The notes beneath the pieces are model-generated. The model was given only the letters and a program-made list of their open reading frames with translations. It had not been told where the DNA came from and did no database searches. From Methylophaga sp. OBS1 (GTDB lineage Bacteria > Pseudomonadota > Gammaproteobacteria > Nitrosococcales > Methylophagaceae): 64,000 nucleotides of DNA. The DNA lies in the NCBI RefSeq assembly GCF_026319365.1, contig NZ_JAPDMS010000007.1, positions 1 to 64,000 on the forward strand, written 5' to 3'. Made by a program: the position numbers and the translations under genes. This document shows, in pieces, positions 47,756-55,174 of the stretch. Position 1 is the first letter of the stretch. Each line of letters begins with the position of its first letter.

Positions 47756-48030
47756 GCTCTTGTCTCGTAGTTCATCAAGTTAAACAATTATTAATATTAT
47801 TATCCGGGCAAAGATAGCAGCTCTTTTCCCGGAAAGCCAGCTCAAATTTCATCCTGTCGAGCCTGCTGCCGGCGCTAAACTCACTGATATCAATGGATTT
47901 TAGCTGAAAAGCCAGCATTCACGGTTTTCATCCGCTATTCAGCATTCATTGATAGAAAAAAACGCTTGCTGTATCAGTCTATGTTCTCTATATTTTCTCT
48001 TCTCATTATTTTCTCTTAAAGGAAGAGATC
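47756..48030. promoter_or_regulatory. lexA upstream region with TTCTCT direct repeats
   Basis: The 275-base gap holds three copies of TTCTCT (47984-47989, 47995-48000, 48011-48016); two belong to a longer direct repeat ATTTTCTCTT at 47992 and 48008. Upstream, CTGT-N8-ATGT at 47969-47984 is only half of an E. coli-type SOS box. GGAAGAG precedes the lexA ATG. Which element LexA binds cannot be told. Confidence 0.35.
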
Positions 48031-48639
48031 ATGCTGACTGAACGTGAACAAGATACGCTGGAATTTATTCGTGCTTACATCGCTGAACAGGGACGTTCAC
48101 CGCTGGTCTCGGAGATCGCTGAAGGACTGGGGCTACGCTCGCAGGGCACCACACATCGTTATATTCAGGCATTGGTTGATGCCGGTCTGCTGGAACGCCA
48201 TGTGGGCCGCACCCGGGGCCTGCGGCTGACTGAACAGGCAGAGTGGCCGGAAACCGGGCCATTGACACTGCCGGTGATGGGTAAAATTGCAGCAGGCCGC
48301 CTGATTGAGGCGATTGCTGATGAATCGGAAATTGATTTGGGCGATATGTTTACCGGTAAAGGCCGCTTTGTGCTCAAGGTCAATGGCGATTCGATGATCG
48401 ACAAAGCGATTATGTCCGGTGATTATGTTGTGGTGCAGTCACAATCCACTGCCCGTCACGGTGATATCGTCGTCGCCCTAGTCGATGGTTTTGATGCCAC
48501 GTTGAAGACCCTGCTGCTCAATGACGACGGCAGTATTACCCTGATGCCCGCCAATGTGAACTACGAACCGGTAACCCTGCCGGCCTCGCGGGTCCGTATT
48601 CAGGGCGTCGTGGTCGGACAGCTTCGTACTTATCCCTGA
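48031..48639 (+). CDS. lexA: LexA-family SOS repressor/autoprotease
   Basis: This 202-residue protein has an N-terminal winged helix (REQDTLEFIRAYIAEQGRSP, EIAEGLGLRSQGTTHRYIQAL) and an S24 autoprotease domain. The scissile bond is probably A88-G89, with catalytic S121 (NGDSM) and K159 (ATLKTL). The recognition helix differs clearly from E. coli LexA, so its operator may differ too. It is followed after two bases by a Y-family polymerase gene, forming a UmuDC-like pair in which the protease partner retains a DNA-binding domain. Confidence 0.92.
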   Translation: MLTEREQDTLEFIRAYIAEQGRSPLVSEIAEGLGLRSQGTTHRYIQALVDAGLLERHVGRTRGLRLTEQAEWPETGPLTLPVMGKIAAGRLIEAIADESEIDLGDMFTGKGRFVLKVNGDSMIDKAIMSGDYVVVQSQSTARHGDIVVALVDGFDATLKTLLLNDDGSITLMPANVNYEPVTLPASRVRIQGVVVGQLRTYP

Positions 48640-48641
48640 GT

Positions 48642-49874
48642 ATGAGTTCAGATGAGACTCTCTACTGGTCCAGGATGATCGCACTGGTTGATATGGACTG
48701 TTTTTTTGCCCAGATAGAACAAAGGGATAATCCCGACTGGGGGGAAAAACCGGTTGCTGTCACCAATGGAGAGCTGGGATCGACCATTATTACTTCATCC
48801 TACCAGGCACGGGCCTTTGGCATTCATACCGGTATGCGACTGAAACAGGCTCGGCTGCTTTGCCCGGCATTGATCCAAGCCCCATCGAGACCGTATCGTT
48901 ATGCGGCTATATCAAGTCGGATTATGGAAGCACTGGTTGATATTACCCCGGATATTGAAGTATTCAGTGTTGATGAGGCATTTCTTGATTTGACGCGTTG
49001 TCAGCAGCTTTATCGGGGGGCCGACGACATTGGCGAGCGTATTCGGAAAAAAGTGCTCAGCGCTTCCGGTCTGACCTGCAGTGTCGGCATCAGTGGCGAC
49101 AAAACAACCGCCAAGTTTGCTGCTAAACGAGACAAACCGGATGGGCTGAGCATCATTCATCCGGCACAGGCTGAACAGGTGCTATCAACAGAACTGGTCA
49201 CCGCACTGAGTGGTATTAACAAGGGAATCGGTAGCTTTCTTGAGCGTTACGGCGTTGTTTACTGTGGTGATATGAAGCGCATGCCGATGAGTTTGCTGGC
49301 TAAACGCTTTGGTAATCTTGGCAGGCGGATCTGGCTAATGGCTCAGGGGCGTGACCCAGAGCCGCTGATGTGTAACGTTAAACCGCCGAAAACGATTGGT
49401 CATGGCAAGGTGTTGCCACCACAAACTCGATCACAAAGCATTGTGCTTACTTATTTTCAGCATATGTCGGAAAAAGTAGCGGCCAGAATGCGTTGTTTTA
49501 ATTATCAAGCTGAATGCTTTTTTATTGGGATAAAAACGCAGCAAGGCTGGCTTAAGACCAAGGCCCATACAGGTTTTTATACGGATGATGGCAGAACCAT
49601 TTACCAGCTTTGTCGACGTTTCCTGTTTTATTACTGGCAAGGACAAGGGGTCTGGCAGGTACAGGTCACAGCTTTGTCACCCCGCCAGGGGCGACAACTC
49701 GACTTGTTCAGCGAAGAGGACCTGCAACGGTCTCAATTGAATGCAGCGGTTGACAGCGTCAATCAGCGTTACGGTGAATTGACGCTGGGACCGGCGCGTT
49801 TACTGGAAAAATCTAAAATGCCCAATGTGATTGCGCCAGCATGGAAACCTGCGGGGCATCGAAAAACAATCTAG
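48642..49874 (+). CDS. Y-family translesion DNA polymerase (DinB/UmuC-like)
   Basis: This 410-residue protein has the catalytic carboxylates D17 (DMDCFF) and D111-E112 (FSVDEAFLDL), a YRYAAISSRIM finger segment and a C-terminal little-finger region. A clamp-binding pentapeptide QLDLF is at 352-356, in the internal position seen in UmuC rather than at the C-terminus as in DinB. The palm resembles DinB. It copies damaged DNA with low fidelity. Start 48642 is used, although ATG 48678, giving MIALVDMDCFF, is equally plausible. It is co-transcribed with lexA. Confidence 0.9.
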   Translation: MSSDETLYWSRMIALVDMDCFFAQIEQRDNPDWGEKPVAVTNGELGSTIITSSYQARAFGIHTGMRLKQARLLCPALIQAPSRPYRYAAISSRIMEALVDITPDIEVFSVDEAFLDLTRCQQLYRGADDIGERIRKKVLSASGLTCSVGISGDKTTAKFAAKRDKPDGLSIIHPAQAEQVLSTELVTALSGINKGIGSFLERYGVVYCGDMKRMPMSLLAKRFGNLGRRIWLMAQGRDPEPLMCNVKPPKTIGHGKVLPPQTRSQSIVLTYFQHMSEKVAARMRCFNYQAECFFIGIKTQQGWLKTKAHTGFYTDDGRTIYQLCRRFLFYYWQGQGVWQVQVTALSPRQGRQLDLFSEEDLQRSQLNAAVDSVNQRYGELTLGPARLLEKSKMPNVIAPAWKPAGHRKTI

Positions 49875-49895
49875 TCCGCATAGGATGAATGACGG

Positions 49896-49938
49896 TTGAG
49901 GAAGACGTGATAACCAATTAAAATATCACCAGGTGATA
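49896..49938 (+). promoter_or_regulatory. Promoter and palindromic operator of the TumE/TumA pair
   Basis: TTGAGG (49896-49901), a 17-base spacer and TAAAAT (49919-49924) form a good sigma-70 promoter. The perfect palindrome TATCACC-A-GGTGATA (49924-49938) begins at the last base of the -10 and covers the expected transcription start and the ribosome site. A third half-site GTGATA lies in the spacer (49907-49912). This is the classic position for an autorepressor. Confidence 0.72.
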
Positions 49939-49942
49939 CTTC

Positions 49943-50323
49943 ATGGATAGAAGTGTGCCATATCATAAGGGCTTGGAAAGCTTACTGGAACTTGATGGCT
50001 GGACGATACAGCAGGCGGGTGGTTACTGGGTGAAGTTTGAAATCAGCATGGTGGAACCCGGTCCACATATTCCACACGGGATAAAGTACTGCCTGAGTTT
50101 GCATGATAAGTACAACCAGCGAGTGATGGGAGTTGATGATGCCCATTTGCCAAAACAGAAACACAAAAAATTCAGTGGCAGAATTCGCCATTACGATCAT
50201 CAGCACACCGATATTGATTGCCGAGGTGTTCCTTACAGCTTTTCAGCACCGGAGCAACTCCTGATCGATTTCTGGTGCCCAGTAGATGACTATCTGAAAC
50301 AAAAAGGGGTCATAGATGAGTAG
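49943..50323 (+). CDS. tumE: TumE-like toxin (DUF6516 family)
   Basis: This 126-residue protein has the DUF6516/TumE pattern: IKYCLSLHDKYNQRVMGVDDAH, then FSGRIRHYDHQHTD, then PYSFSAPEQLLIDFWCPVDDYL. TumE proteins are the toxin half of a type II toxin-antitoxin pair with a DNA-binding antitoxin downstream. The gene overlaps tumA by eight bases. AGGTGA precedes the ATG inside the operator palindrome. The family call is from recalled motifs; the toxic activity is not known to me. Confidence 0.72.
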   Translation: MDRSVPYHKGLESLLELDGWTIQQAGGYWVKFEISMVEPGPHIPHGIKYCLSLHDKYNQRVMGVDDAHLPKQKHKKFSGRIRHYDHQHTDIDCRGVPYSFSAPEQLLIDFWCPVDDYLKQKGVIDE

Positions 50324-50666
50324 AATTCGAATTGGCATTATGCCCCAGGATAAAATCCGGGAAATGACGATAGCGATTGCCAAGGGAGAGATAAAACCTA
50401 AACGGTCAATGCCAAGGATATGGTTTCCCTCGATGAAAGCGGTTAGTGAAGTACTAAGCGATAACAACCGTGAACTGCTTAGGGTCATCGCGGAAAGAAA
50501 GCCGGAATCAATTAAAGCGCTGGCAGAAATGACTGGAAGAAAGCCGAATAATGTTTCGCGCACACTAGAGACTATGCGCCAATACGGTCTTGTCGAGGTA
50601 AAACGGGTGCGGCGACACGTCAAGCCGATTGCCAAGGGTACGGAATTCTTGATCGAAGCGAGCTAG
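50316..50666 (+). CDS. tumA: TumA-like antitoxin, winged-helix DNA-binding protein
   Basis: This 116-residue protein has an N-terminal segment RIGIMPQDKIREMTIAIAKGE and a MarR-like winged helix (RELLRVIAERKPESIKALAEMTGRKPNNVSRTLETMRQYGLVEVKR). It resembles the HVO_A0114-type regulators that partner TumE toxins. It overlaps the toxin gene by eight bases and is expected to bind the palindrome at 49924-49938. It is convergent with the degenerate GGDEF gene, with three bases between the two stop codons. Confidence 0.75.
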   Translation: MSRIRIGIMPQDKIREMTIAIAKGEIKPKRSMPRIWFPSMKAVSEVLSDNNRELLRVIAERKPESIKALAEMTGRKPNNVSRTLETMRQYGLVEVKRVRRHVKPIAKGTEFLIEAS

Positions 50667-50669
50667 AGA

Positions 50670-51203
50670 TTATTTCAGTACGCGGCTGTGCAGGCGGGTT
50701 TGGGAGCAGTTGCCACCAGCCTGCTTGGCCTGATCCACATGATGCTGAACGGTGGCCAGCATATCCAGAATACCGTAGCAGTCATTCTCAACCGGGGCAT
50801 AAGTGCTGTGACCAATGCTGACTGTGGCATAACGGCCGGTGGGTGAATGGGGATGAAATATTTCCAACCTGGAGACGGTTTTGTGCAGTTTCGTGGCCAT
50901 CTGAGTACTCTGACGATAACTCATATGTGAGCTGATGGCCATGATCTGTTTACGGTTAAAGCGGGCAATAAAATCGGTTTCACGATGGAACTGTCCGCGG
51001 ATAGCGGTGAGTATTTTTTCAAAACAAGCGGTTTTACTTTCCATCTGTGAAAAGCGATCGACATCAATGATAAACATGGAAACTGGAAAGTCTTCAGCGA
51101 CTGCCTGACGCCAGTGAGAGATTAACTGCTCAAGCAGGTGAGTCTGGTCCGTTAATGTATCGTTGAAAGACTTGGGATCCGCGTTCTTTTCAGTACTACC
51201 CAC
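50670..51203 (-). CDS. Degenerate GGDEF-domain protein
   Basis: This 177-residue protein has the diguanylate cyclase fold (LISHWRQAVAEDFPVSMFIIDVDRFSQM, then TDFIARFNRKQIMAI, then ATVSIGHSTYAP). Where active enzymes have GG(D/E)EF after ARxG, this one reads FNRKQI, so the active site is lost. No other domain is attached. It is likely a GTP- or c-di-GMP-sensing or purely structural descendant. It lies downstream of galU on the same strand, separated by a long inverted repeat. Confidence 0.75.
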   Translation of the reverse strand: MGSTEKNADPKSFNDTLTDQTHLLEQLISHWRQAVAEDFPVSMFIIDVDRFSQMESKTACFEKILTAIRGQFHRETDFIARFNRKQIMAISSHMSYRQSTQMATKLHKTVSRLEIFHPHSPTGRYATVSIGHSTYAPVENDCYGILDMLATVQHHVDQAKQAGGNCSQTRLHSRVLK

Positions 51204-51223
51204 AGGTTTTGTCCAGTTTATTG

Positions 51224-51262
51224 CCGCGTCAGACGGATCATATCAGGATCGGTCTGACGCGG
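51224..51262. repeat. Long perfect inverted repeat after galU
   Basis: CCGCGTCAGAC (51224-51234) and GTCTGACGCGG (51252-51262) pair over 11 bp; after one mismatch GATC pairs with GATC around a seven-base loop. It sits between galU and the degenerate GGDEF gene, both on the minus strand. No T tract follows on either strand, so it may be a weak or factor-assisted terminator or an mRNA-stabilising hairpin. Confidence 0.6.
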
Positions 51263-51270
51263 AAGCCTTA

Positions 51271-52125
51271 CTATGCCTGTTTATGATCCCGCTGATAGTA
51301 GTAATTGGTGGCTTCGACAAAGCCATCAATGCTGCCGCAGTCAAAACGCTGGCCCTTGAATTTGAGTGCCAGCACGCGTTTTTCCTGAGCCATGGTCTTG
51401 ATAGCGTCGGTAATTTGCACTTCACCATTGGTACCGGGCGGCGTGGTGCGGATATAGTCAAAAATGTCCGGAGTCAGTACATAACGACCGATGATACCCA
51501 GGTTGCTGGGGGCATCCTGTGGCTTGGGCTTTTCCACCATGTCATCCACTTCATAGACACCGTCCTCGATCTCACGACCTGAAATCACCCCGTAGCTGCT
51601 GATGTTATCGCCTGGTACTTCTTCAATGGCGATGACACTGCAGTTATATCGCTCATAGAGCTCGACTAACTGTCCCAACGCGCGTTTTTCTTCAGTGCCT
51701 TCAGGACGAGCGCAGAGGTCATCAGCCAGGATGACGGCAAAAGGTTCATTACCGATAATCGGTTCACCGGTCAGGATGGCATGACCCAGACCAAGCATGG
51801 CGCGCTGGCGCACAAAGATGAAGTCACAGCTGTCCATGACTTCACGGATATCTTCCAGGTATTTTTCCTTGCTGGTGCCTCGGATTTCCTGTTCCAGCTC
51901 ATAGCTGGTATCAAAATGGTCGGCAATCGCACGTTTACCGCGACCAGTAATAAAACCGGCCTCACTGACGCCGGCTTCGACGGCTTCTTCCACACCATAC
52001 TGAATCAGCGGTTTGTTGACGATGGGAAGCATTTCCTTGGGCATGGCCTTGGTGGCCGGCAGGAAGCGGGTGCCGTAACCCGCCACGGGAAACAGACATT
52101 TGCGGATAGGTTTCACTTCAGACAT
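51271..52125 (-). CDS. galU: UTP-glucose-1-phosphate uridylyltransferase
   Basis: This 284-residue nucleotidyltransferase begins with the signature RKCLFPVAGYGTRFLPATKAMPKEMLP. It contains VEEAVEAGVSE, FAVILADDLC and NGEVQITDAI. It makes UDP-glucose from glucose-1-phosphate and UTP. AGAGGAA precedes the ATG. It lies 57 bases downstream of the GH13 phosphorylase, whose product, glucose-1-phosphate, is its substrate, and it supplies sugar nucleotide for the synthase further upstream. Confidence 0.97.
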   Translation of the reverse strand: MSEVKPIRKCLFPVAGYGTRFLPATKAMPKEMLPIVNKPLIQYGVEEAVEAGVSEAGFITGRGKRAIADHFDTSYELEQEIRGTSKEKYLEDIREVMDSCDFIFVRQRAMLGLGHAILTGEPIIGNEPFAVILADDLCARPEGTEEKRALGQLVELYERYNCSVIAIEEVPGDNISSYGVISGREIEDGVYEVDDMVEKPKPQDAPSNLGIIGRYVLTPDIFDYIRTTPPGTNGEVQITDAIKTMAQEKRVLALKFKGQRFDCGSIDGFVEATNYYYQRDHKQA

Positions 52126-52182
52126 GCAAATTCCTCTTTAGGCAAACTGTAACGGAATAGTGTGAATGTAACATGACAGCCA

Positions 52183-53937
52183 TCAGCCGTTTGTGATCCA
52201 CAGCACCTGGTAGGGCGCGACTGTAAAGGTTTCCGTCTTTTCATCAAAAATGTGACCACTGATAAGATCCCACCAGCGATCAGTCACGATTAAATTCAGT
52301 TCAGCAATACGCAATGGCTGCGGGGTATCACTGATATTAAAAATACAGAAAATACTCTGACGTCTGTCCATGCTCTGACGCCAGAAGCCAAACAACTGTT
52401 CCCCCATATGCAATGTAAACTGTGTGGCGTTGGGGTGGAAAGCGCGCTGCTGCTGGCGCAGATGCACCAGCTTTTTCAGCAGCCCGGAAACGCGGGCGTG
52501 TTGTGAGGCTGGATCGGCGAGTTCAGCAGTGAGTCTATCGTAATCCCATTCATGGCGGTTAATGCCCCGGTTTTGGCCGGTGTGTGCCAGCTTCTCCAAA
52601 TCATTGCCGGTGGCCAGCAGACTATGAATATAAATACCGGGAATCCCTTCTAGAGACAGCATAATGGCATGGGCACAGATAAAACGGTCAATCTGCCACT
52701 CATCCTTGCCTTTGGTGGTGCCCTGTAAGGCATCAAACAGGGAAATATTGATTTCGTAGGGCTTTTTAACCCCGTTGTCACCGGCGCGCCAGGAAATCTG
52801 GCCGCCGAACTGTTGCATCGTGCTGATCAGTGAGGCGATCTCGCCATCCGACAGCAGGCCCTCAGCCGGTCGCAGGCCGATTCCATCATGTGAGGCAATA
52901 AAATTAAAGTAGGCGGTGCCGTTCTGTGCCGGCGGCATGCTCATCAGCCATTGCTTGAGATAGAAGCAGTTGCCGGTGACCATGGTGTTAACTAGCAGAG
53001 GCGGAAGCGAGAAGTTATAAATGCAGTGCGCCTCGTTTGCATTACCGAAGTAGCTCAGGTTCTCACGGTTGGGGATATTGGTTTCGGTAATAATCACGGC
53101 ATCCGGCTGGGCATGCTGAATCAGGCTGCGCATCAATCGCACGACTTCATGGGTTTCCGGCAGATTCAGGCAGTTAGTGCCCGGTTTTTTCCATAAAAAT
53201 GCAACGGCATCAAGGCGGAAAATGCGAATGCCCTTATCAAGGTAAAAACGAACTATCTGAATGAATTCTTTCAGTACTTGCGGGTTACGAAAATCAAAGT
53301 CCACCTGCGTGTGACTGAAAGTGCACCAAACATATTTTATGCCGTCGTGGGTCTCGGTCTCGCGCAGTAATGGGCTGGTGCGGGGCCGTACCACCTGACT
53401 GATCGGTGTGTCAGCCGCAGTTGTGTAAAAATAATCATGGCCGGGGCCATCGCCCTTGATAAAATTTTTGAACCATTCGCCACTGCTGGAACCATGGTTG
53501 ATGACCAGATCGGCCATCAGCCGGTAATCACTGGCAATTTTTTCAATATCGTCCCAGTCCCCCAGTGCTTTATTGACCGCGTAATAGTCCATCACCGCAA
53601 AGCCGTCGTCAGAGCAGTATGGAAAAAAGGGCAGGATGTGCACCCCGTTGATATAGCCTTTCACCTCATCATTGAGAAAGCGATAGAGCGTTTTGAGCGG
53701 GGCTTCAGCTTGACGCTGGACGCTGTTGCCATAGGTGATCAGGACGATATCGCCCTGATCCCAGTTGTTTTTGTGCGGTAGTGAGTCAAAAAACGTCTGG
53801 TCGAGCCACATTAATTTGATAATGTCATCGCCGAGATCGCTCAGCGATATGTCGGGCAGGCCGTCCTGATAAATGGCCTGCAGGTGATAATGTACGGTTT
53901 CATGCAGCTGTTTGAGCTGCTCGTCGGTCACAGTCAT
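52183..53937 (-). CDS. GH13 sucrose-phosphorylase-type enzyme, probable glucosylglycerate phosphorylase
   Basis: This 584-residue GH13 protein has the nucleophile D243 ([13 protein letters not shown]), the acid/base E285 (IITETNIPN) and the third carboxylate D351 (ASHDGIG), with the short domain set of the sucrose phosphorylase subfamily. Family members release glucose-1-phosphate from sucrose, glucosylglycerol or glucosylglycerate. The neighbouring genes make glucosylglycerate and contain a glycerate kinase, so glucosylglycerate phosphorylase is the best guess; sucrose phosphorylase remains possible. ATG 53937 has GAGGAT upstream and lies 13 bases after the gpgS stop; longer in-frame starts would overlap gpgS. 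Confidence 0.85.
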   Translation of the reverse strand: MTVTDEQLKQLHETVHYHLQAIYQDGLPDISLSDLGDDIIKLMWLDQTFFDSLPHKNNWDQGDIVLITYGNSVQRQAEAPLKTLYRFLNDEVKGYINGVHILPFFPYCSDDGFAVMDYYAVNKALGDWDDIEKIASDYRLMADLVINHGSSSGEWFKNFIKGDGPGHDYFYTTAADTPISQVVRPRTSPLLRETETHDGIKYVWCTFSHTQVDFDFRNPQVLKEFIQIVRFYLDKGIRIFRLDAVAFLWKKPGTNCLNLPETHEVVRLMRSLIQHAQPDAVIITETNIPNRENLSYFGNANEAHCIYNFSLPPLLVNTMVTGNCFYLKQWLMSMPPAQNGTAYFNFIASHDGIGLRPAEGLLSDGEIASLISTMQQFGGQISWRAGDNGVKKPYEINISLFDALQGTTKGKDEWQIDRFICAHAIMLSLEGIPGIYIHSLLATGNDLEKLAHTGQNRGINRHEWDYDRLTAELADPASQHARVSGLLKKLVHLRQQQRAFHPNATQFTLHMGEQLFGFWRQSMDRRQSIFCIFNISDTPQPLRIAELNLIVTDRWWDLISGHIFDEKTETFTVAPYQVLWITNG

Positions 53938-53950
53938 CAAGCGATAATCC

Positions 53951-55174
53951 TCAGGCAGAAAATTCCTGGTAATCGGCTTCGACAGCTTCATAGAGGCGGT
54001 CGAAGATATCAGGCAATGCACTCTGTACTCGACTCCAGCTCGGGGTAAATGGCGTCTCCATTGGGTTTTCGAGAAACATCTGGCCCGCATCCATAATGTT
54101 TTTGGCAAACATTTCCACCGACTCTTCTTCCTGATGAATATCAAAATTAAGGCCATTCATCACCGCATCATTGCGGTAGGTTTCGACGAAATCCAGTGCA
54201 ATACGATAGTAAGTGGCTTTCAAACTGCGGAAGGCTTCCGGTGAGAATACCACCCCTTTGGTGGCCAGCTTGCGGAATAATGACTTGGCGATATCAATTG
54301 ACATTTTCGACAGGCCGCCGCGCTGATCATCGAGTGACAAGTCCTGGTGCTTGTGGTCATAGGCATCTGCTACATCCACCTGGCACAGGCGGTTATTGGC
54401 ATAGTTTCGGTGCATCTCCGACAGCACGCCGATTTCCAGACCCCAGTCACTGGGAATACGGATGTCGGTTAATACATCACGGCGGAAAGAGAACTCACCT
54501 GCCAGTGGATAGCGAAAACTGTCCATATATTCCAGGTAAGGGTGCGAACCAATCACTGATTTCAGAGCGCGGATCAGCGGCGTCACCAGCAGGCGGTTAA
54601 CGCGGCCATTGAGTTTGCCGCCGGCAACACGGGCGTAATAGCCTTTACAAAATTCGTAGTTGAACTGTGGGTTGGCAACCGGATAAATCAACCTGGCCAG
54701 CAACTCACTGGTGTAAGTGACGATGTCACAGTCATGCAGTGCCACCGATTCGGCCTTACCCGAAGCCAGAATATACCCCATGCAATACCAGACGTTTCGG
54801 CCTTTACCCAGTTCTTTTGGCGCCAGCCCCAGTGACTGCAGTTCGGCGTCAATCGCCTTAAGACGCGGCCCATCATTCCAGAGAATGCGGTGGTGTTGCG
54901 GCAAATCAGAGAAAAACTGAATGGCATGGCGGTATTGCTGTTCATCAGCCCGATCAAGCCCGATGACGATTTCTGACAGATAAGGGACGTTTATCAGTTG
55001 CTGTACGATATTGGGCAGCGCTTCACCTTCCAACTCAGAAAACAGTGAAGGTAACAGCAGTCCCATCGGCCGTTGTTTACTGAATTGCAACAGGTCGCTT
55101 TCCAGATCAGCGATGTGGCGGTGGGTCAGGTTATGTAGTGTGGTAATAATCCCATTCTGGTAAAAATCAGCCAT
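53951..55174 (-). CDS. gpgS: Glucosyl-3-phosphoglycerate synthase
   Basis: This 407-residue GT81-type glycosyltransferase has [17 protein letters not shown], the DxD-like motif LHDCDIVTY and the [10 protein letters not shown] and [13 protein letters not shown] segments typical of GpgS. It transfers glucose from a nucleotide sugar to D-3-phosphoglycerate, forming glucosyl-3-phosphoglycerate. ATG 55174 overlaps the end of the upstream fusion gene by eight bases; the longer open frame is within that gene and not credible. Confidence 0.93.
   Translation of the reverse strand: MADFYQNGIITTLHNLTHRHIADLESDLLQFSKQRPMGLLLPSLFSELEGEALPNIVQQLINVPYLSEIVIGLDRADEQQYRHAIQFFSDLPQHHRILWNDGPRLKAIDAELQSLGLAPKELGKGRNVWYCMGYILASGKAESVALHDCDIVTYTSELLARLIYPVANPQFNYEFCKGYYARVAGGKLNGRVNRLLVTPLIRALKSVIGSHPYLEYMDSFRYPLAGEFSFRRDVLTDIRIPSDWGLEIGVLSEMHRNYANNRLCQVDVADAYDHKHQDLSLDDQRGGLSKMSIDIAKSLFRKLATKGVVFSPEAFRSLKATYYRIALDFVETYRNDAVMNGLNFDIHQEEESVEMFAKNIMDAGQMFLENPMETPFTPSWSRVQSALPDIFDRLYEAVEADYQEFSA

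Noticed and set aside
47969..47984. E. coli-type SOS box before lexA
   Set aside because: Only the left half (CTGT) fits; the right half reads ATGT instead of ACAG, so it is not listed as a LexA site.
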